Origin: an uncultured Nocardioides sp.
GTDB lineage: Bacteria; Actinomycetota; Actinomycetes; Propionibacteriales; Nocardioidaceae
NCBI RefSeq assembly: GCF_947488025.1
Contig: NZ_CANKYS010000014.1
Coordinates: 1 to 64,000 of the forward strand
Length of the DNA: 64,000 nt
Direction: 5' to 3'
Shown here: positions 49,843-58,573 of the stretch, in pieces
Numbering within the stretch: position 1 is the first letter of the stretch
Layout: the number at the start of each line of letters is the position of its first letter
Position numbers and translations under genes: made by a program
The notes under the pieces: model-generated
What the model saw: the letters and a program-made list of their open reading frames with translations, nothing else
What the model was told of the DNA's origin: nothing
The model's database searches: none

Positions 49843-51279
49843 TCACCACGACTTCTCGAGCGGGCGGCCCTCGTGGAAGCCGGCGGCGGACTGGACGCCC
49901 ACGAGCGCGCGCTCGTGGAGCTGCGTGAGGTCGCTCGCACCGGCATAGGTGCAGGCGGACCGGACGCCGGAGCAGATCTGGTCGATGAGGTCCTCGACGC
50001 CGGGGCGGTCGGGGTCGAGGTACATCCGCGAGGAGGAGATGCCCTCCTCGTAGAGGCCCTTGCGCGCGCGGTCGTACGACGACTCGCCGGAGGTGCGGTT
50101 GGCCACGGCCCGGGCCGAGGCCATCCCGAAGGACACCTTGAACGGCCGGCCGTCGGCGTCGAGCATCAGGTCGCCCGGCGACTCGTGCGTGCCGGCGAAC
50201 CAGGAGCCGATCATCACCGACGAGGCGCCCGCGGCCAGCGCGAGGGCGACGTCGCGCGGGTGGCGCACTCCCCCGTCGGCCCACACGTGCTTGCCGAGCT
50301 CGCGGGCGGCGGTGGCGCACTCCAGGACTGCGGAGAACTGCGGCCGACCGACGCCGGTCATCATCCTCGTGGTGCACATGGCGCCGGGCCCGACGCCGAC
50401 CTTGACGATGTCGGCGCCGGCCTCGATCAGGGTGCGGGTGCCCTCGGCCGAGACGACGTTGCCGGCGGCGACCGGAACCGTCGGCGACAGGGCGCGGACC
50501 GCCCGCAGCGCCTGCACCATCCGGTCCTGGTGGCCGTGGGCAGTGTCGACGACGAGGCAGTCGACGCCCGCCTCGAGCAGCATGGCGGCGCGGTCGGCGA
50601 CCTCACCGTTGACGCCGACCGCGGCGGCGATCCGCAGCCCCCCGGACGGATCGGCGGCCGGCGTGTAGAGCGTGGCGCGGAGGGCGCCGAGCCGGGTCAG
50701 CACGCCGACCAGCTCGCCCGTGGCGGACACGGCGACCGCGAGCGGCGCCTTGGCCCGCTCGATCGCGTCGTAGACCTCGCGCGGGTCGGCGTCGGCCTGG
50801 ACCGTCACGACGTCCTGGTTCATCACCCTCGACACCTGGGCGAATCGGTCGACGTCCGCGCAGTCGGCCTCCGAGACGACCCCGACCGGTCGCCCGTCCT
50901 GCACCACCACGGCCGCCCTGTGCGCCCGCTTCGGGATCAGTGAGAGCGCCTCGGCGACGGTCTGGTCGGGTCGCAGCTCGATCGGGGTGTCGAAGACCCG
51001 GTGTCGCTGCTTGACCCACCGGACGACGTCGGTGACCACGGGGATCGGGATGTCCTGCGGGATCACCGTGATGCCCCCGCGCCGCGCGACCGTCTCGGCC
51101 ATCCGCCTGCCGGCGATGGCGGTCATGTTCGCGACGACGAGCGGCAGGGTCGTGCCGGTGCCGTCGTCGGTGGCGAGGTCGACGTCGTAGCGGCTCGCGA
51201 CCGAGGAGGCGCGCGGGACCATGAAGACGTCGTCATAGGTCAGGTCGTGGGGCGGCGCTGCGCCGTCGAGGAACTGCAC
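49843..51279 (-). CDS. guaB1: GuaB1, IMP dehydrogenase-related GMP reductase-like enzyme with CBS domains
   Basis: A 478-residue IMPDH/GMPR-fold protein. It has LTYDDVFMVPR, two CBS domains inserted at ~95-205 (VSRVMNQDVVTVQADADPREVYDAI), and the catalytic cysteine loop VGVGPGAMCTTRMMTGVG. The GAMC loop and overall pattern match actinobacterial GuaB1, reported in mycobacteria to be a GMP reductase, rather than GuaB2. That would put it in purine salvage. A TAGAGT -10 box (51288-51293) is 8 bases before the GTG and overlaps the stop codon of the upstream gene. Confidence 0.88.
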   Translation of the reverse strand: MQFLDGAAPPHDLTYDDVFMVPRASSVASRYDVDLATDDGTGTTLPLVVANMTAIAGRRMAETVARRGGITVIPQDIPIPVVTDVVRWVKQRHRVFDTPIELRPDQTVAEALSLIPKRAHRAAVVVQDGRPVGVVSEADCADVDRFAQVSRVMNQDVVTVQADADPREVYDAIERAKAPLAVAVSATGELVGVLTRLGALRATLYTPAADPSGGLRIAAAVGVNGEVADRAAMLLEAGVDCLVVDTAHGHQDRMVQALRAVRALSPTVPVAAGNVVSAEGTRTLIEAGADIVKVGVGPGAMCTTRMMTGVGRPQFSAVLECATAARELGKHVWADGGVRHPRDVALALAAGASSVMIGSWFAGTHESPGDLMLDADGRPFKVSFGMASARAVANRTSGESSYDRARKGLYEEGISSSRMYLDPDRPGVEDLIDQICSGVRSACTYAGASDLTQLHERALVGVQSAAGFHEGRPLEKSW

Positions 51280-51290
51280 GTGTCTGGACT

Positions 51291-51908
51291 CTACGCGGCC
51301 GGCAGGTGCTTCGGCCGCAGCCCGGCGTCCGCCAGCTCGAGCGCCGCGAGACGTCGTACGACGTCGGGGTCCCGTTGGCGCCACGCCCCGGCCGGGTCGT
51401 CACTCACCTTCGCCAGCACGTGCATCGGCTGGTGGGCGAGCGCGCGGAGGGCGAAGAGGTCGAGGTCCTCCGAGGCGTCGATGAACCTCGCGCCGGCCGT
51501 CGCCTCGCGGATGAAGCGCCACCTGAGCGGCAGGTGGATCGCCGAGACGATGAGGATCGGGATCAGCGCCACCGACAGGCCGAGCAGCAGCGCCAGCTGC
51601 TCGACCGCCTCGACCGTGTCGCGGCCCGCGGCGGCGAGACCGTCGGACGCGGCGGCCGCCCGGTCGAACGGCACCGCCAGCTCGTCACCCACCAGCGGCG
51701 CCTCCCCCAGCTGACCCCCGGCGTCGCGCAGCTGCTCGGCCATCGACGTGGCCGCCGAGTCGGTCTGGCGGGCGGGCTCGGCCAGCTGCGCCGTGCCGTC
51801 GTGGACGGCCATCCCGATCCAGACCCAGAGCACCAGCCACGCGACGAACAGGAGGTCGGCGAGCACCTGCAGCGTGCGGCGGAGCGGCGTGTCGGCGAAG
51901 AGCTTCAT
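51291..51908 (-). CDS. two-helix membrane protein with a large external helical loop
   Basis: A 205-residue protein with membrane helices at ~15-35 and ~105-125, a 70-residue alanine-rich predicted helical segment between them outside the membrane, and a cytoplasmic C-terminal part. It is conserved in style with actinobacterial hypothetical proteins, but I do not know a function. ATG start at 51908. It is in the same orientation as guaB1 with an 11-bp gap. Confidence 0.7.
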   Translation of the reverse strand: MKLFADTPLRRTLQVLADLLFVAWLVLWVWIGMAVHDGTAQLAEPARQTDSAATSMAEQLRDAGGQLGEAPLVGDELAVPFDRAAAASDGLAAAGRDTVEAVEQLALLLGLSVALIPILIVSAIHLPLRWRFIREATAGARFIDASEDLDLFALRALAHQPMHVLAKVSDDPAGAWRQRDPDVVRRLAALELADAGLRPKHLPAA

Positions 51909-51941
51909 GACGCCACCCTGCCAGTCCGGATCAGGTCCGGG

Positions 51942-53381
51942 TCACCCCTGCGCGCCGGCCGCGTGCTGCAGCGCCCGCCACGTGCGGTCCACGTCCGCCT
52001 CCGTCGTGCGCCAGCTGCCCACCGCCAGCCGGATGGCCGCCCGGCCCTCGACCGTGGTGTGCGAGAGGTAGGCCTCCCCCGAGGCGTTGACGGCCTCCAT
52101 CGCGGCCAAGGTCTGCTCGTCGCCGGCAGCGAGCCGGAAGACCACGAGCGAGAGCGAGGGCTGGGTGACCATCTCGAAGCGGTCGTCGGCCGCGACCAGG
52201 TCGGCGACGTGCCGGGCGAGCGCGACGCCGCTGCGGACGTGCGCGCGCAGGCCCTCGAGCCCGTAGGTGCGCAGCACCGCCCACAGCTTGATCGCCCGGA
52301 ACCGGCGTCCGAGCTGCGGGTGCCAGTCGCGGTAGTCGACGACCTCGCCCGACTCCGTGGCGGCGTTGCGCAGGTACTCCGGGAGGATCGACAGGGCCCC
52401 GGTCAGGGCGGCCCGGTCACGCACCCAGAAGGTGCTGCAGTCGAAGGTCGTCAGCAGCCACTTGTGGGGGTTGGTGACGAACGAGTCCGCGGCCTCGACG
52501 CCGGCCAGGACGTCGCGGTGCTCGGGGCACACCGCAGCGACGCCCGCCCACGCGGCGTCCACGTGCAGCCACACGCCCCACTCGCGCACCACCTCCGCGA
52601 CCTCGGCGATGTCGTCCATCGCACCCGTCGAGGTCGTGCCGGCGGCGACGTGCACCATCACCGGACGCAGCCCCGCCTCCACGTCGTCGACGACCGCGGC
52701 GCGCAGCTCCTCGACGTCCATCGCCTGGGTCACCGGGTCAACGGCGATCGTGCGGACGGCGTCCTCGCCGAGGCCCGCCATCATCGCCGCCTTCACCAGT
52801 GACGAGTGCGCCTGCGTGGAGCCGTAGACGCGCCAGCCGGCGTCGCCGACGCCGTGACGTCGTACGTCGCCCGCGCTGGCGCGGTGCAGCGCGGACAGCA
52901 GCGCGGTGAAGGTCGCGGTGGACGCGGTGTCCTGGATGACGCCGCCGCCCGGACCGTCGCTCCGGAACGCCTCCGGCAGCCCGAGCGCCTCGGCGAACCA
53001 GTCCAGCACCACCTGCTCGACCTCGGTCACGGCCGGGCTGGTCGCCCAGATCATCCCCTGCGCGCCGATGCCGCTGGAGAGGAGGTCGCCGAGGATCGCG
53101 GCGGGTGAGGAGTTGGCCGGGAAGTAGGCGAAGAACCGCGGGTGCTGCCAGTGGGTGAGGCCGGGCACGACGACCCGGTCGAGGTCGGCGAGCAGGGCGT
53201 CGAACGGCTCGCCGTCCTCCGGCGCCGACGCCGGCAGGAGGCGTCGTACGTCGCCGGGCGCGACCTGCGCGCGGACCGGCAGGTCGTCGAGCGAGGCCCA
53301 GTAGTCGGCGATCCAGTCGATGGCGGCGTGCCCGTGGCGGCGGAACTCCTCGGGCGTCATGTGGGCTGGCTGGTCCGGCAT
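51942..53381 (-). CDS. PLP-dependent aromatic-L-amino-acid decarboxylase family protein
   Basis: A 479-residue group II decarboxylase. It has MTPEEFRRHGHAAIDWIADYW, FFAYFPANSSPAAILGDLLSSGIG in parts, WLHVDAAWAG (PLP-binding Asp) and the PLP lysine in TNPHKWLLTTFDC. The pattern fits aromatic L-amino-acid (tryptophan/phenylalanine/tyrosine) decarboxylases; the precise substrate is open. The -10 box TACGTT (53388-53393) is six bases before the ATG. Confidence 0.88.
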   Translation of the reverse strand: MPDQPAHMTPEEFRRHGHAAIDWIADYWASLDDLPVRAQVAPGDVRRLLPASAPEDGEPFDALLADLDRVVVPGLTHWQHPRFFAYFPANSSPAAILGDLLSSGIGAQGMIWATSPAVTEVEQVVLDWFAEALGLPEAFRSDGPGGGVIQDTASTATFTALLSALHRASAGDVRRHGVGDAGWRVYGSTQAHSSLVKAAMMAGLGEDAVRTIAVDPVTQAMDVEELRAAVVDDVEAGLRPVMVHVAAGTTSTGAMDDIAEVAEVVREWGVWLHVDAAWAGVAAVCPEHRDVLAGVEAADSFVTNPHKWLLTTFDCSTFWVRDRAALTGALSILPEYLRNAATESGEVVDYRDWHPQLGRRFRAIKLWAVLRTYGLEGLRAHVRSGVALARHVADLVAADDRFEMVTQPSLSLVVFRLAAGDEQTLAAMEAVNASGEAYLSHTTVEGRAAIRLAVGSWRTTEADVDRTWRALQHAAGAQG

Positions 53382-53387
53382 GGGCAG

Positions 53388-53393
53388 AACGTA
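53388..53393 (-). promoter_or_regulatory. -10 box TACGTT for the decarboxylase gene
   Basis: Ends exactly six bases before the ATG at 53381 on the minus strand; predicts a leaderless transcript. Confidence 0.5.
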
Positions 53394-53478
53394 CTCGGAA
53401 CGGTTGAGCGCGGGTACTCAGCCCGGATCGGGTAGGCCTGCGGCTCCGGCGACGCTCGTGGACGACGACGGTTGACCC

Positions 53479-53766
53479 ATGGCCTCCTCGACTCCCACCA
53501 AGAACACCAACGCCTTCTTCCTGCAGGCCGGCGTCTCCTTCGCCGTCGCGCTGCTGACCATGATCTTCGCGATCTTCTACCTGCCGGTCGACCCGTGGAT
53601 CCGCGCCTTCCTCGGCCTCGGGACCATGTTCCTCACCACGTCGAGCTTCACCCTCGCCAAGTGCGTCCGTGACGCCCAGGAGGACAGCTACGTGGTCTCC
53701 CGCATCGACCAGGCCCGCGTCGACAAGATCCTCTCCGACCACGACCCGTTCAAGTCCGTCTCCTGA
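53479..53766 (+). CDS. YiaA/YiaB two-helix domain protein
   Basis: A 95-residue membrane protein with the YiaAB pattern: two helices (~13-33 and ~38-58: FFLQAGVSFAVALLTMIFAIFYLP in parts, RAFLGLGTMFLTTSSFTLAKCVRD in parts), then a charged C-terminal tail. Function unknown. It ends at a strong terminator. Confidence 0.88.
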   Translation: MASSTPTKNTNAFFLQAGVSFAVALLTMIFAIFYLPVDPWIRAFLGLGTMFLTTSSFTLAKCVRDAQEDSYVVSRIDQARVDKILSDHDPFKSVS

Positions 53767-53772
53767 TCCGCA

Positions 53773-53815
53773 CGCCGACCGGGCGCTTCCTGTGGCAGGA
53801 AGCGCCCGGTCGGCG
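53773..53815. terminator. 20-bp-stem bidirectional terminator
   Basis: CGCCGACCGGGCGCTTCCTG (53773-53792) pairs perfectly with 53796-53815 around a 3-nt TGG loop. It separates the convergent YiaA/B and acyl-CoA dehydrogenase genes. A partial third copy of the right arm (AGGAAGCGCCGGTCAGCGC) follows at ~53828-53846. Confidence 0.85.
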
Positions 53816-53839
53816 CGTTCATGCGCAAGGAAGCGCCGG

Positions 53840-55060
53840 TCAGCGCAGCTCGGAACTGCTCAGCCCCAGCACCCGGCGGGCCACGATGAGCTGCTGGATC
53901 TGCTGGGTGCCCTCGAAGATGTCGAGGATCTTGGAGTCGCGGGCCCACTTCTCCAGCAGCTCGGCCTCGCTGTAGCCGAGGGTGCCGCACAGCTGGACGC
54001 ACGTCAGCGTGACGTCGGAGCCGACGCGTCCGGCCTTCGCCTTCGCCATCGAGGCCTCGAGCGAGTTGGGCTTGCGGTTGTCGGCCATCCACGCGGCCTG
54101 CATCATCAGCAGCCGCGCGCCCTCCCAGTCGGCCTCGAGGCGCAGGAACGTCGCCGCCGCCGCGGACTGCACCTGGGCGGGACGGTCGTAGTCGATCACC
54201 ACGCCCGCCTGCTCGAGCAGGTCGCGGGTCAGGTCGAGCGAGGCGCGGGCGCACCCGACCGCCATCGCGGCGACCAGCGGGCGGGTGTTGTCGAAGGTCG
54301 CCATCGCGCCCGCGAAGCCCGACTTCGTGTCGATCTCCGGCGAGCCGAGCAGGTCCTCGGCCGGCACCCGGCAGTCGGTGAAGGTGATGACCGCGGTGTC
54401 GGACGAGCGGATCCCGAGCTTGTGCTCGAGCCGCTCGACCGTGAGGCCGGGGTTGTCCTTGCGGACGAGGAAGGACTTGATCGCCGCGCGGCCGAGGTCC
54501 TTGTCGAGGGTCGCCCACACCACCACCGAGTCGGCGCGCTGGCCGGACGTGACGTAGATCTTCTCGCCGTTGATGACGTACTCGTCGCCGTCCTTCACCG
54601 CCGTGGTGGTGATGTTGGCCGAGTCCGACCCGGTGCCCGGTTCCGTGATCGCCATCGCCGCCCACGTGCCCCGGTAGCGCTCGAGCTGCTCCTCGTCGGC
54701 GACCGACGCGATGGCGGAGTTGCCGAGTCCCTGGCGCGGCATCGACAGCAGCAGCGCGGTGTCGCCCCAGCACATCTCGGCGACGGAGAGCACGGACGCG
54801 AGGTTGGCGCCGTTGCGGACCGTCCCGCTGTCGCCGTCGGCAGAGGTGTCACGGCGTACGCCCCCCGCACCGGCGCCGCCGGTCGCCCCGGTCTCGGACA
54901 CGCCGTCGATGAGCGCGGCGAGCATGTCGAGCTCCTTGGGGTACGCGTGCTCGGCCCGGTCGTAGGTCCGCGAGATCGGGCGCAACATGTTCATCGCCAG
55001 CTGGTGGGCCTGATCGATCAACCCGACGAGCTTCCTGGGGGTCTCGAGGTTGATCGCCAT
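53840..55060 (-). CDS. acyl-CoA dehydrogenase (catalytic-type partner)
   Basis: A 406-residue FAD enzyme with the full ACAD fold: N-terminal helices, the signature AITEPGTGSDSANITTTA, the FAD/substrate segment, and the catalytic-region motif DIFEGTQQIQQLIVARRVLG with the Glu typical of this family. It follows a second ACAD gene with a one-base overlap (TGATG), so the pair may form a heteromeric complex like some actinobacterial steroid/fatty-acid ACADs. The substrate is unknown. Confidence 0.9.
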   Translation of the reverse strand: MAINLETPRKLVGLIDQAHQLAMNMLRPISRTYDRAEHAYPKELDMLAALIDGVSETGATGGAGAGGVRRDTSADGDSGTVRNGANLASVLSVAEMCWGDTALLLSMPRQGLGNSAIASVADEEQLERYRGTWAAMAITEPGTGSDSANITTTAVKDGDEYVINGEKIYVTSGQRADSVVVWATLDKDLGRAAIKSFLVRKDNPGLTVERLEHKLGIRSSDTAVITFTDCRVPAEDLLGSPEIDTKSGFAGAMATFDNTRPLVAAMAVGCARASLDLTRDLLEQAGVVIDYDRPAQVQSAAAATFLRLEADWEGARLLMMQAAWMADNRKPNSLEASMAKAKAGRVGSDVTLTCVQLCGTLGYSEAELLEKWARDSKILDIFEGTQQIQQLIVARRVLGLSSSELR

Positions 55061-56433
55061 CAGATCATCACCGCGCCTTCCATCACGCCGACGGCCCGCA
55101 GGTCGCGGTACCACCGCTCGACCGGGTGCTCCTTGACGAAGCCGTGGCCGCCGAGCAGCTGCACGCCGTCGAGCCCGATGCGCATGCCCTTCTCGGCGCA
55201 CAGCTGACGGGCCAGGCCGACCTCGCGGGCGAAGTCCTGGCCGCGCGCGGCGCGCGAGGCCGCCTTCCAGGTGAGCAGGCGCATCGCCTGCACCTCGATC
55301 GCCATGTCGGCGACCATGAAGGCCACCGACTGGCGGTGACTGATCGGCTCCCCGAAGGCCTCGCGCTCGTTGACGTAGGGCTTCACGTAGTCGAGCACCG
55401 CCTGGCCGGTGCCGACCGCGAGCGCGCACCACGCCAGGCGGGAGAGGCGTACGCACTCGGCGTGGGCAACACCGACCGTGTCACCGAGCAACGCGTCGGC
55501 GCCCACCCGTACGCCGCCGAGGTGCAGGCGCGACAGCCCGGCAGCGCGCACCCCCATCGACGGGTCGGCCTCCACCTCGAGCCCGTCGGCGCCGGACTCG
55601 ACGAGGAACAGCGCCGGAGTGCCGTCGAGCACCGCGGACACGACGAACAGCTCGGCATCGGCACCGCGGACGACCCCGGACTTCACGCCGTCGAGCACGA
55701 AGCCGTCCCCGTCGCGCCGGGCCGTGGTCGCCAGGTCGAAGGGGTCGAAGAGCACCCGAGGCTCCGCGACGGCGAGCGCCGCGACCGGGACCCCCGATCC
55801 GGTGGTGCCACCGGTGAACGCGGGCAGGTAGGTCTGCTGCTGCGCATCGGTGCCCCACAGGGCGATCGCGGTGGCGACGGCCCCGGGCGCGAGGGTCGCG
55901 ACGGCGAGCCCCATGTCGCCGTGCGCCAACGCCTCGGCGACGAGCGCCCCGGCCATGGCCGACCGCTCCTCCATGATGCCGCCGAGCTGCTCGGGGACGC
56001 CCAGGACGGGCACCCCCACCTCCTCGGCGGCGGCCAGGACCTCCGGCGGGGGCGCGCACGCGTCGTCGGCCGCGGAGGCGGCGGGTCGGAGCACCTCGGC
56101 CGCGAGCTCGCGCACGACCTCCAGCAGCATCTCCTCGTCCTCGGTGGGCGTGAGGTCGAAGACCCCGCGTGACGCGACGCTCGCCGGACGGGCCCCGGCC
56201 GTCCGGCCGCCGGCCCGGGCGAACGTGCGACCGGCGGCGGTCGCCACCCGGAACCCGTTGCGCGTCGTCGTGTAGACCGCCTGCTCGGCCTGCTTGCGCA
56301 GGCCCACGCGGTCGAGGAGCTCGCTCTGTGCCAGCCGGTTCACCGCGGCGACGGCGAGCCCGATCGCGTCGCGTGACTCCCGGGACGACAACCCGTGGCG
56401 GCCACCGGGCCGCAGGCTGCTGATGAAGGACAT
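55060..56433 (-). CDS. acyl-CoA dehydrogenase family protein (partner subunit)
   Basis: A 457-residue ACAD relative. It has an unusual ~85-residue N-terminal helical extension with RESRDAIGLAVAAVNRLAQSELLDRVGL in parts, then an ACAD core starting LTPTEDEEMLLEVVRELAAEVLRPAA. The end reads DLRAVGVMEGAVMI, lacking the usual catalytic-region pattern seen in its partner. The -10 box TACATT (56440-56445) puts transcription start on the A of the ATG. It is first in a two-gene operon controlled through the overlapping palindrome. Confidence 0.85.
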   Translation of the reverse strand: MSFISSLRPGGRHGLSSRESRDAIGLAVAAVNRLAQSELLDRVGLRKQAEQAVYTTTRNGFRVATAAGRTFARAGGRTAGARPASVASRGVFDLTPTEDEEMLLEVVRELAAEVLRPAASAADDACAPPPEVLAAAEEVGVPVLGVPEQLGGIMEERSAMAGALVAEALAHGDMGLAVATLAPGAVATAIALWGTDAQQQTYLPAFTGGTTGSGVPVAALAVAEPRVLFDPFDLATTARRDGDGFVLDGVKSGVVRGADAELFVVSAVLDGTPALFLVESGADGLEVEADPSMGVRAAGLSRLHLGGVRVGADALLGDTVGVAHAECVRLSRLAWCALAVGTGQAVLDYVKPYVNEREAFGEPISHRQSVAFMVADMAIEVQAMRLLTWKAASRAARGQDFAREVGLARQLCAEKGMRIGLDGVQLLGGHGFVKEHPVERWYRDLRAVGVMEGAVMI

Positions 56434-56439
56434 GGCTCA

Positions 56440-56459
56440 AATGTAACTCCGAGTTACAT
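56440..56459 (-). promoter_or_regulatory. leaderless promoter overlapped by a 19-bp palindromic operator
   Basis: ATGTAACTC-C-GAGTTACAT (56441-56459) is a perfect 9-bp inverted repeat with one central base, typical of TetR-family operators. It overlaps the -10 box TACATT (56440-56445), which ends six bases before the ATG of the acyl-CoA dehydrogenase. Binding would block transcription of the ACAD pair. The regulator is not in this window. Confidence 0.75.
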
Positions 56460-56507
56460 CCATGGCCAGCACCCAGCCGCCCCGCGGGTGCCGCACCCCC
56501 GGCTGGC

Positions 56508-56513
56508 TAGGAT
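56508..56513 (+). promoter_or_regulatory. -10 box TAGGAT for peptide deformylase
   Basis: Ends exactly six bases before the ATG at 56520; predicts a leaderless transcript for the deformylase-methyltransferase-DedA genes. Confidence 0.55.
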
Positions 56514-56519
56514 CCCCGC

Positions 56520-57152
56520 ATGCCCGACGAGCAGCCGACCGAATCCCAGACCGGCACCGAGACCGGCACCGACGCCGGGGTGCGGGCGCCCCACGGCCCC
56601 CTCCCCGACGGCGGCTCGGTCCGTCCGATCACCCGCTGGGGCACGCCGGTCATGCACCGTCCCCAGGCCGCGGTGACGTCGTACGACGACTCACTCGCCG
56701 CGCTGGCCGCCGACATGGTCGCCACGATGTACGCCGCCGAGGGGGTCGGCCTGGCCGCCTGCCAGGTCGGCGAGGACGTGGCGATGTTCGTCTTCGACTG
56801 CCCCGACGACGAGGGCGTGCGCACCGTCGGCGTCGTCTGCAACCCCGTCGTCACCCTCCCCGAGGGCAAGGACCGTCGGCTCGAGGACGACGACGAGGGC
56901 TGCCTGTCCTTCCCCGGGTCCTTCGAGCCCTGCCCCCGCCCTGACTGGGCACGCGTCGAGGGCCAGGGTCTCGACGGCCGGCCGGTCTCGTTCGAGGGCG
57001 ACGGCCTGCTCGCCCGCTGCCTGCAGCACGAGACCGACCACACGCTCGGCACCGTCTTCGGCGACCGCCTCTCCGCGAAGGCGCGCAAGCGGCTGTCCAA
57101 GAAGCACGACGCGGCCGCCGAGGACTACCCGCTCACCTGGCCGGCCGGATGA
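56520..57152 (+). CDS. def: peptide deformylase
   Basis: Removes the formyl group from new proteins. The 210-residue metal enzyme has all three motifs: EGVGLAACQVG (74-84), EGCLSFPG with metal ligand Cys128, and QHETDH with His170, Glu171 and His174. A Gln/Thr-rich N-terminal ~30 residues precedes the core, and a lysine-rich tail follows. The stop overlaps the next gene (ATGA). Confidence 0.95.
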   Translation: MPDEQPTESQTGTETGTDAGVRAPHGPLPDGGSVRPITRWGTPVMHRPQAAVTSYDDSLAALAADMVATMYAAEGVGLAACQVGEDVAMFVFDCPDDEGVRTVGVVCNPVVTLPEGKDRRLEDDDEGCLSFPGSFEPCPRPDWARVEGQGLDGRPVSFEGDGLLARCLQHETDHTLGTVFGDRLSAKARKRLSKKHDAAAEDYPLTWPAG

Positions 57153-57943
57153 ACGACCTGAGGATCACCAGGGAGAACGCGCGCTTCCAGCAGTGGGAGG
57201 CGTTGCTGACCAACCGCTCCAAGCGGCACCGCAACCGGGAGTTCCTGGTGCAGGGCGTCCGGCCCATCACCCGGGCCGTCGAGGAGGGCTGGACGGTGCG
57301 CGCCCTGCTGCGCGCCGACGGCGCCACCTCCACCTGGTCCGACGACCTGTGGTCGACGACCGACGCCGAGCGGGTACTGCTGTCCCCCGATCTGCACGCC
57401 CGGCTCAGCGGTCGCGAGGAGGGCGCCGAGCTCGTCGCGGTCGTCGAGATGCCCGAGGACGGCGTCGCCCGCCTCGAGGACTCGCGGCGCCCGCACGGCC
57501 CGGTCGTCGTCTTCGACCGCCCGACGAGCCCGGGCAACATCGGCACGCTCGCCCGCTCGGCGGACGCCTTCGGTGCGTCCGCGCTCGTGGTCACCGGCCA
57601 CGCGGCCGACCCCTACGACCCGCAGGCGGTGCGGGCCAGCACCGGCTCGCTCTTCGCCCTGACAGTGCTCCGGGTGCCCGGCCCCGGCCCGGTGGTCGAG
57701 CACGCCCACGCCCACGGCTACCGCATCGTCGGCACCGACGAGGACGGCAGGGCCCTCGCGGACGTCGACCTCGGCGGGCGCCTCGTGGTCGTCGTGGGCA
57801 ACGAGACCCACGGCCTGTCCTCGGGGTGGCGCGCCGCGTGCGACGAGGTCGTCGCCATCTCGATGGTCGGCACCGCCTCGTCCCTCAACGCCGCCGTGGC
57901 CGGGTCGATCGTGCTGCACGACTCGCTGCGCCAGCGCGGCTGA
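57149..57943 (+). CDS. TrmH/SpoU-family RNA methyltransferase
   Basis: A 264-residue SPOUT methyltransferase. It has an N-terminal L30e-like domain (KRHRNREFLVQGVRPI) and SpoU motifs VVFDRPTSPGNIGTLARSADAFG in parts, VVVVGNETHGLSSGW and ISMVGTASSLNAAVAGSIVL. Probable target rRNA or tRNA 2'-O-ribose. ATG overlaps the deformylase stop, linking it to translation-related genes. Confidence 0.9.
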   Translation: MNDLRITRENARFQQWEALLTNRSKRHRNREFLVQGVRPITRAVEEGWTVRALLRADGATSTWSDDLWSTTDAERVLLSPDLHARLSGREEGAELVAVVEMPEDGVARLEDSRRPHGPVVVFDRPTSPGNIGTLARSADAFGASALVVTGHAADPYDPQAVRASTGSLFALTVLRVPGPGPVVEHAHAHGYRIVGTDEDGRALADVDLGGRLVVVVGNETHGLSSGWRAACDEVVAISMVGTASSLNAAVAGSIVLHDSLRQRG

Positions 57944-57959
57944 CGGGGCGTCGTACGAC

Positions 57960-58565
57960 ATGGAAGCAGTGCTCGACTGGGTCGTGCTCGTCATGCGCAC
58001 GGTCGGCTCCCCCGGCGTCGGTCTCGCCACCGCCCTCGAGACGGTGTTCCCGCCCGTCCCGAGCGAGCTGGTGCTGCCCCTGGCGGGCTACACCGCCAGC
58101 CAGGGCTACTACAGCGTCTTCGCGGCCATCGCCTGGGCGACGGCCGGCTCGCTGGTGGGGGCGCTGGTCCTCTACTGGCTCGGGGCGGCCTGGGGGCTGG
58201 AGCGCATCTGCGCGCTGGCCGACCGGATCCCGCTGATGCACGCCCACGACGTCCGTCGGGCCGTGGCCTGGTTCGGCCGGCACGGACGCACCGCGGTCTT
58301 CGTCGGCCGGCTGGTGCCCGGGGTCCGCAGCCTGATCTCGATCCCCGCCGGCATCGACCGGATGCCGCTCGCGCGCTTCTGCCTCTTCACGACCGCCGGG
58401 AGCCTCGTGTGGAACGCCGCGCTGATCCTGGCCGGATACGAGCTCGGTGAGCGGTGGCACGTCGTCGAGGGGTACGTCGGCCCGGCGAGTAACGTCGTCT
58501 ACCTGCTCATCGGCGTCGCCGTGGTCGTCGTGGCGGCCCGGCGGCTGCGGCACCGTCTGACCTGA
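57960..58565 (+). CDS. DedA-family membrane protein
   Basis: A 201-residue inner-membrane protein of the DedA/SNARE-associated family, linked to undecaprenyl-phosphate or lipid flipping. It has LETVFPPVPSELVLPLAGYTA, FGRHGRTAVFVGRLVPGVRSLISIPAGIDRM in parts and TAGSLVWNAALILAGYELG, the re-entrant Glu/Arg pattern of the group. It is 16 nt after the methyltransferase stop and is likely co-transcribed. Confidence 0.92.
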   Translation: MEAVLDWVVLVMRTVGSPGVGLATALETVFPPVPSELVLPLAGYTASQGYYSVFAAIAWATAGSLVGALVLYWLGAAWGLERICALADRIPLMHAHDVRRAVAWFGRHGRTAVFVGRLVPGVRSLISIPAGIDRMPLARFCLFTTAGSLVWNAALILAGYELGERWHVVEGYVGPASNVVYLLIGVAVVVVAARRLRHRLT

Positions 58566-58573
58566 GTGCCGGG

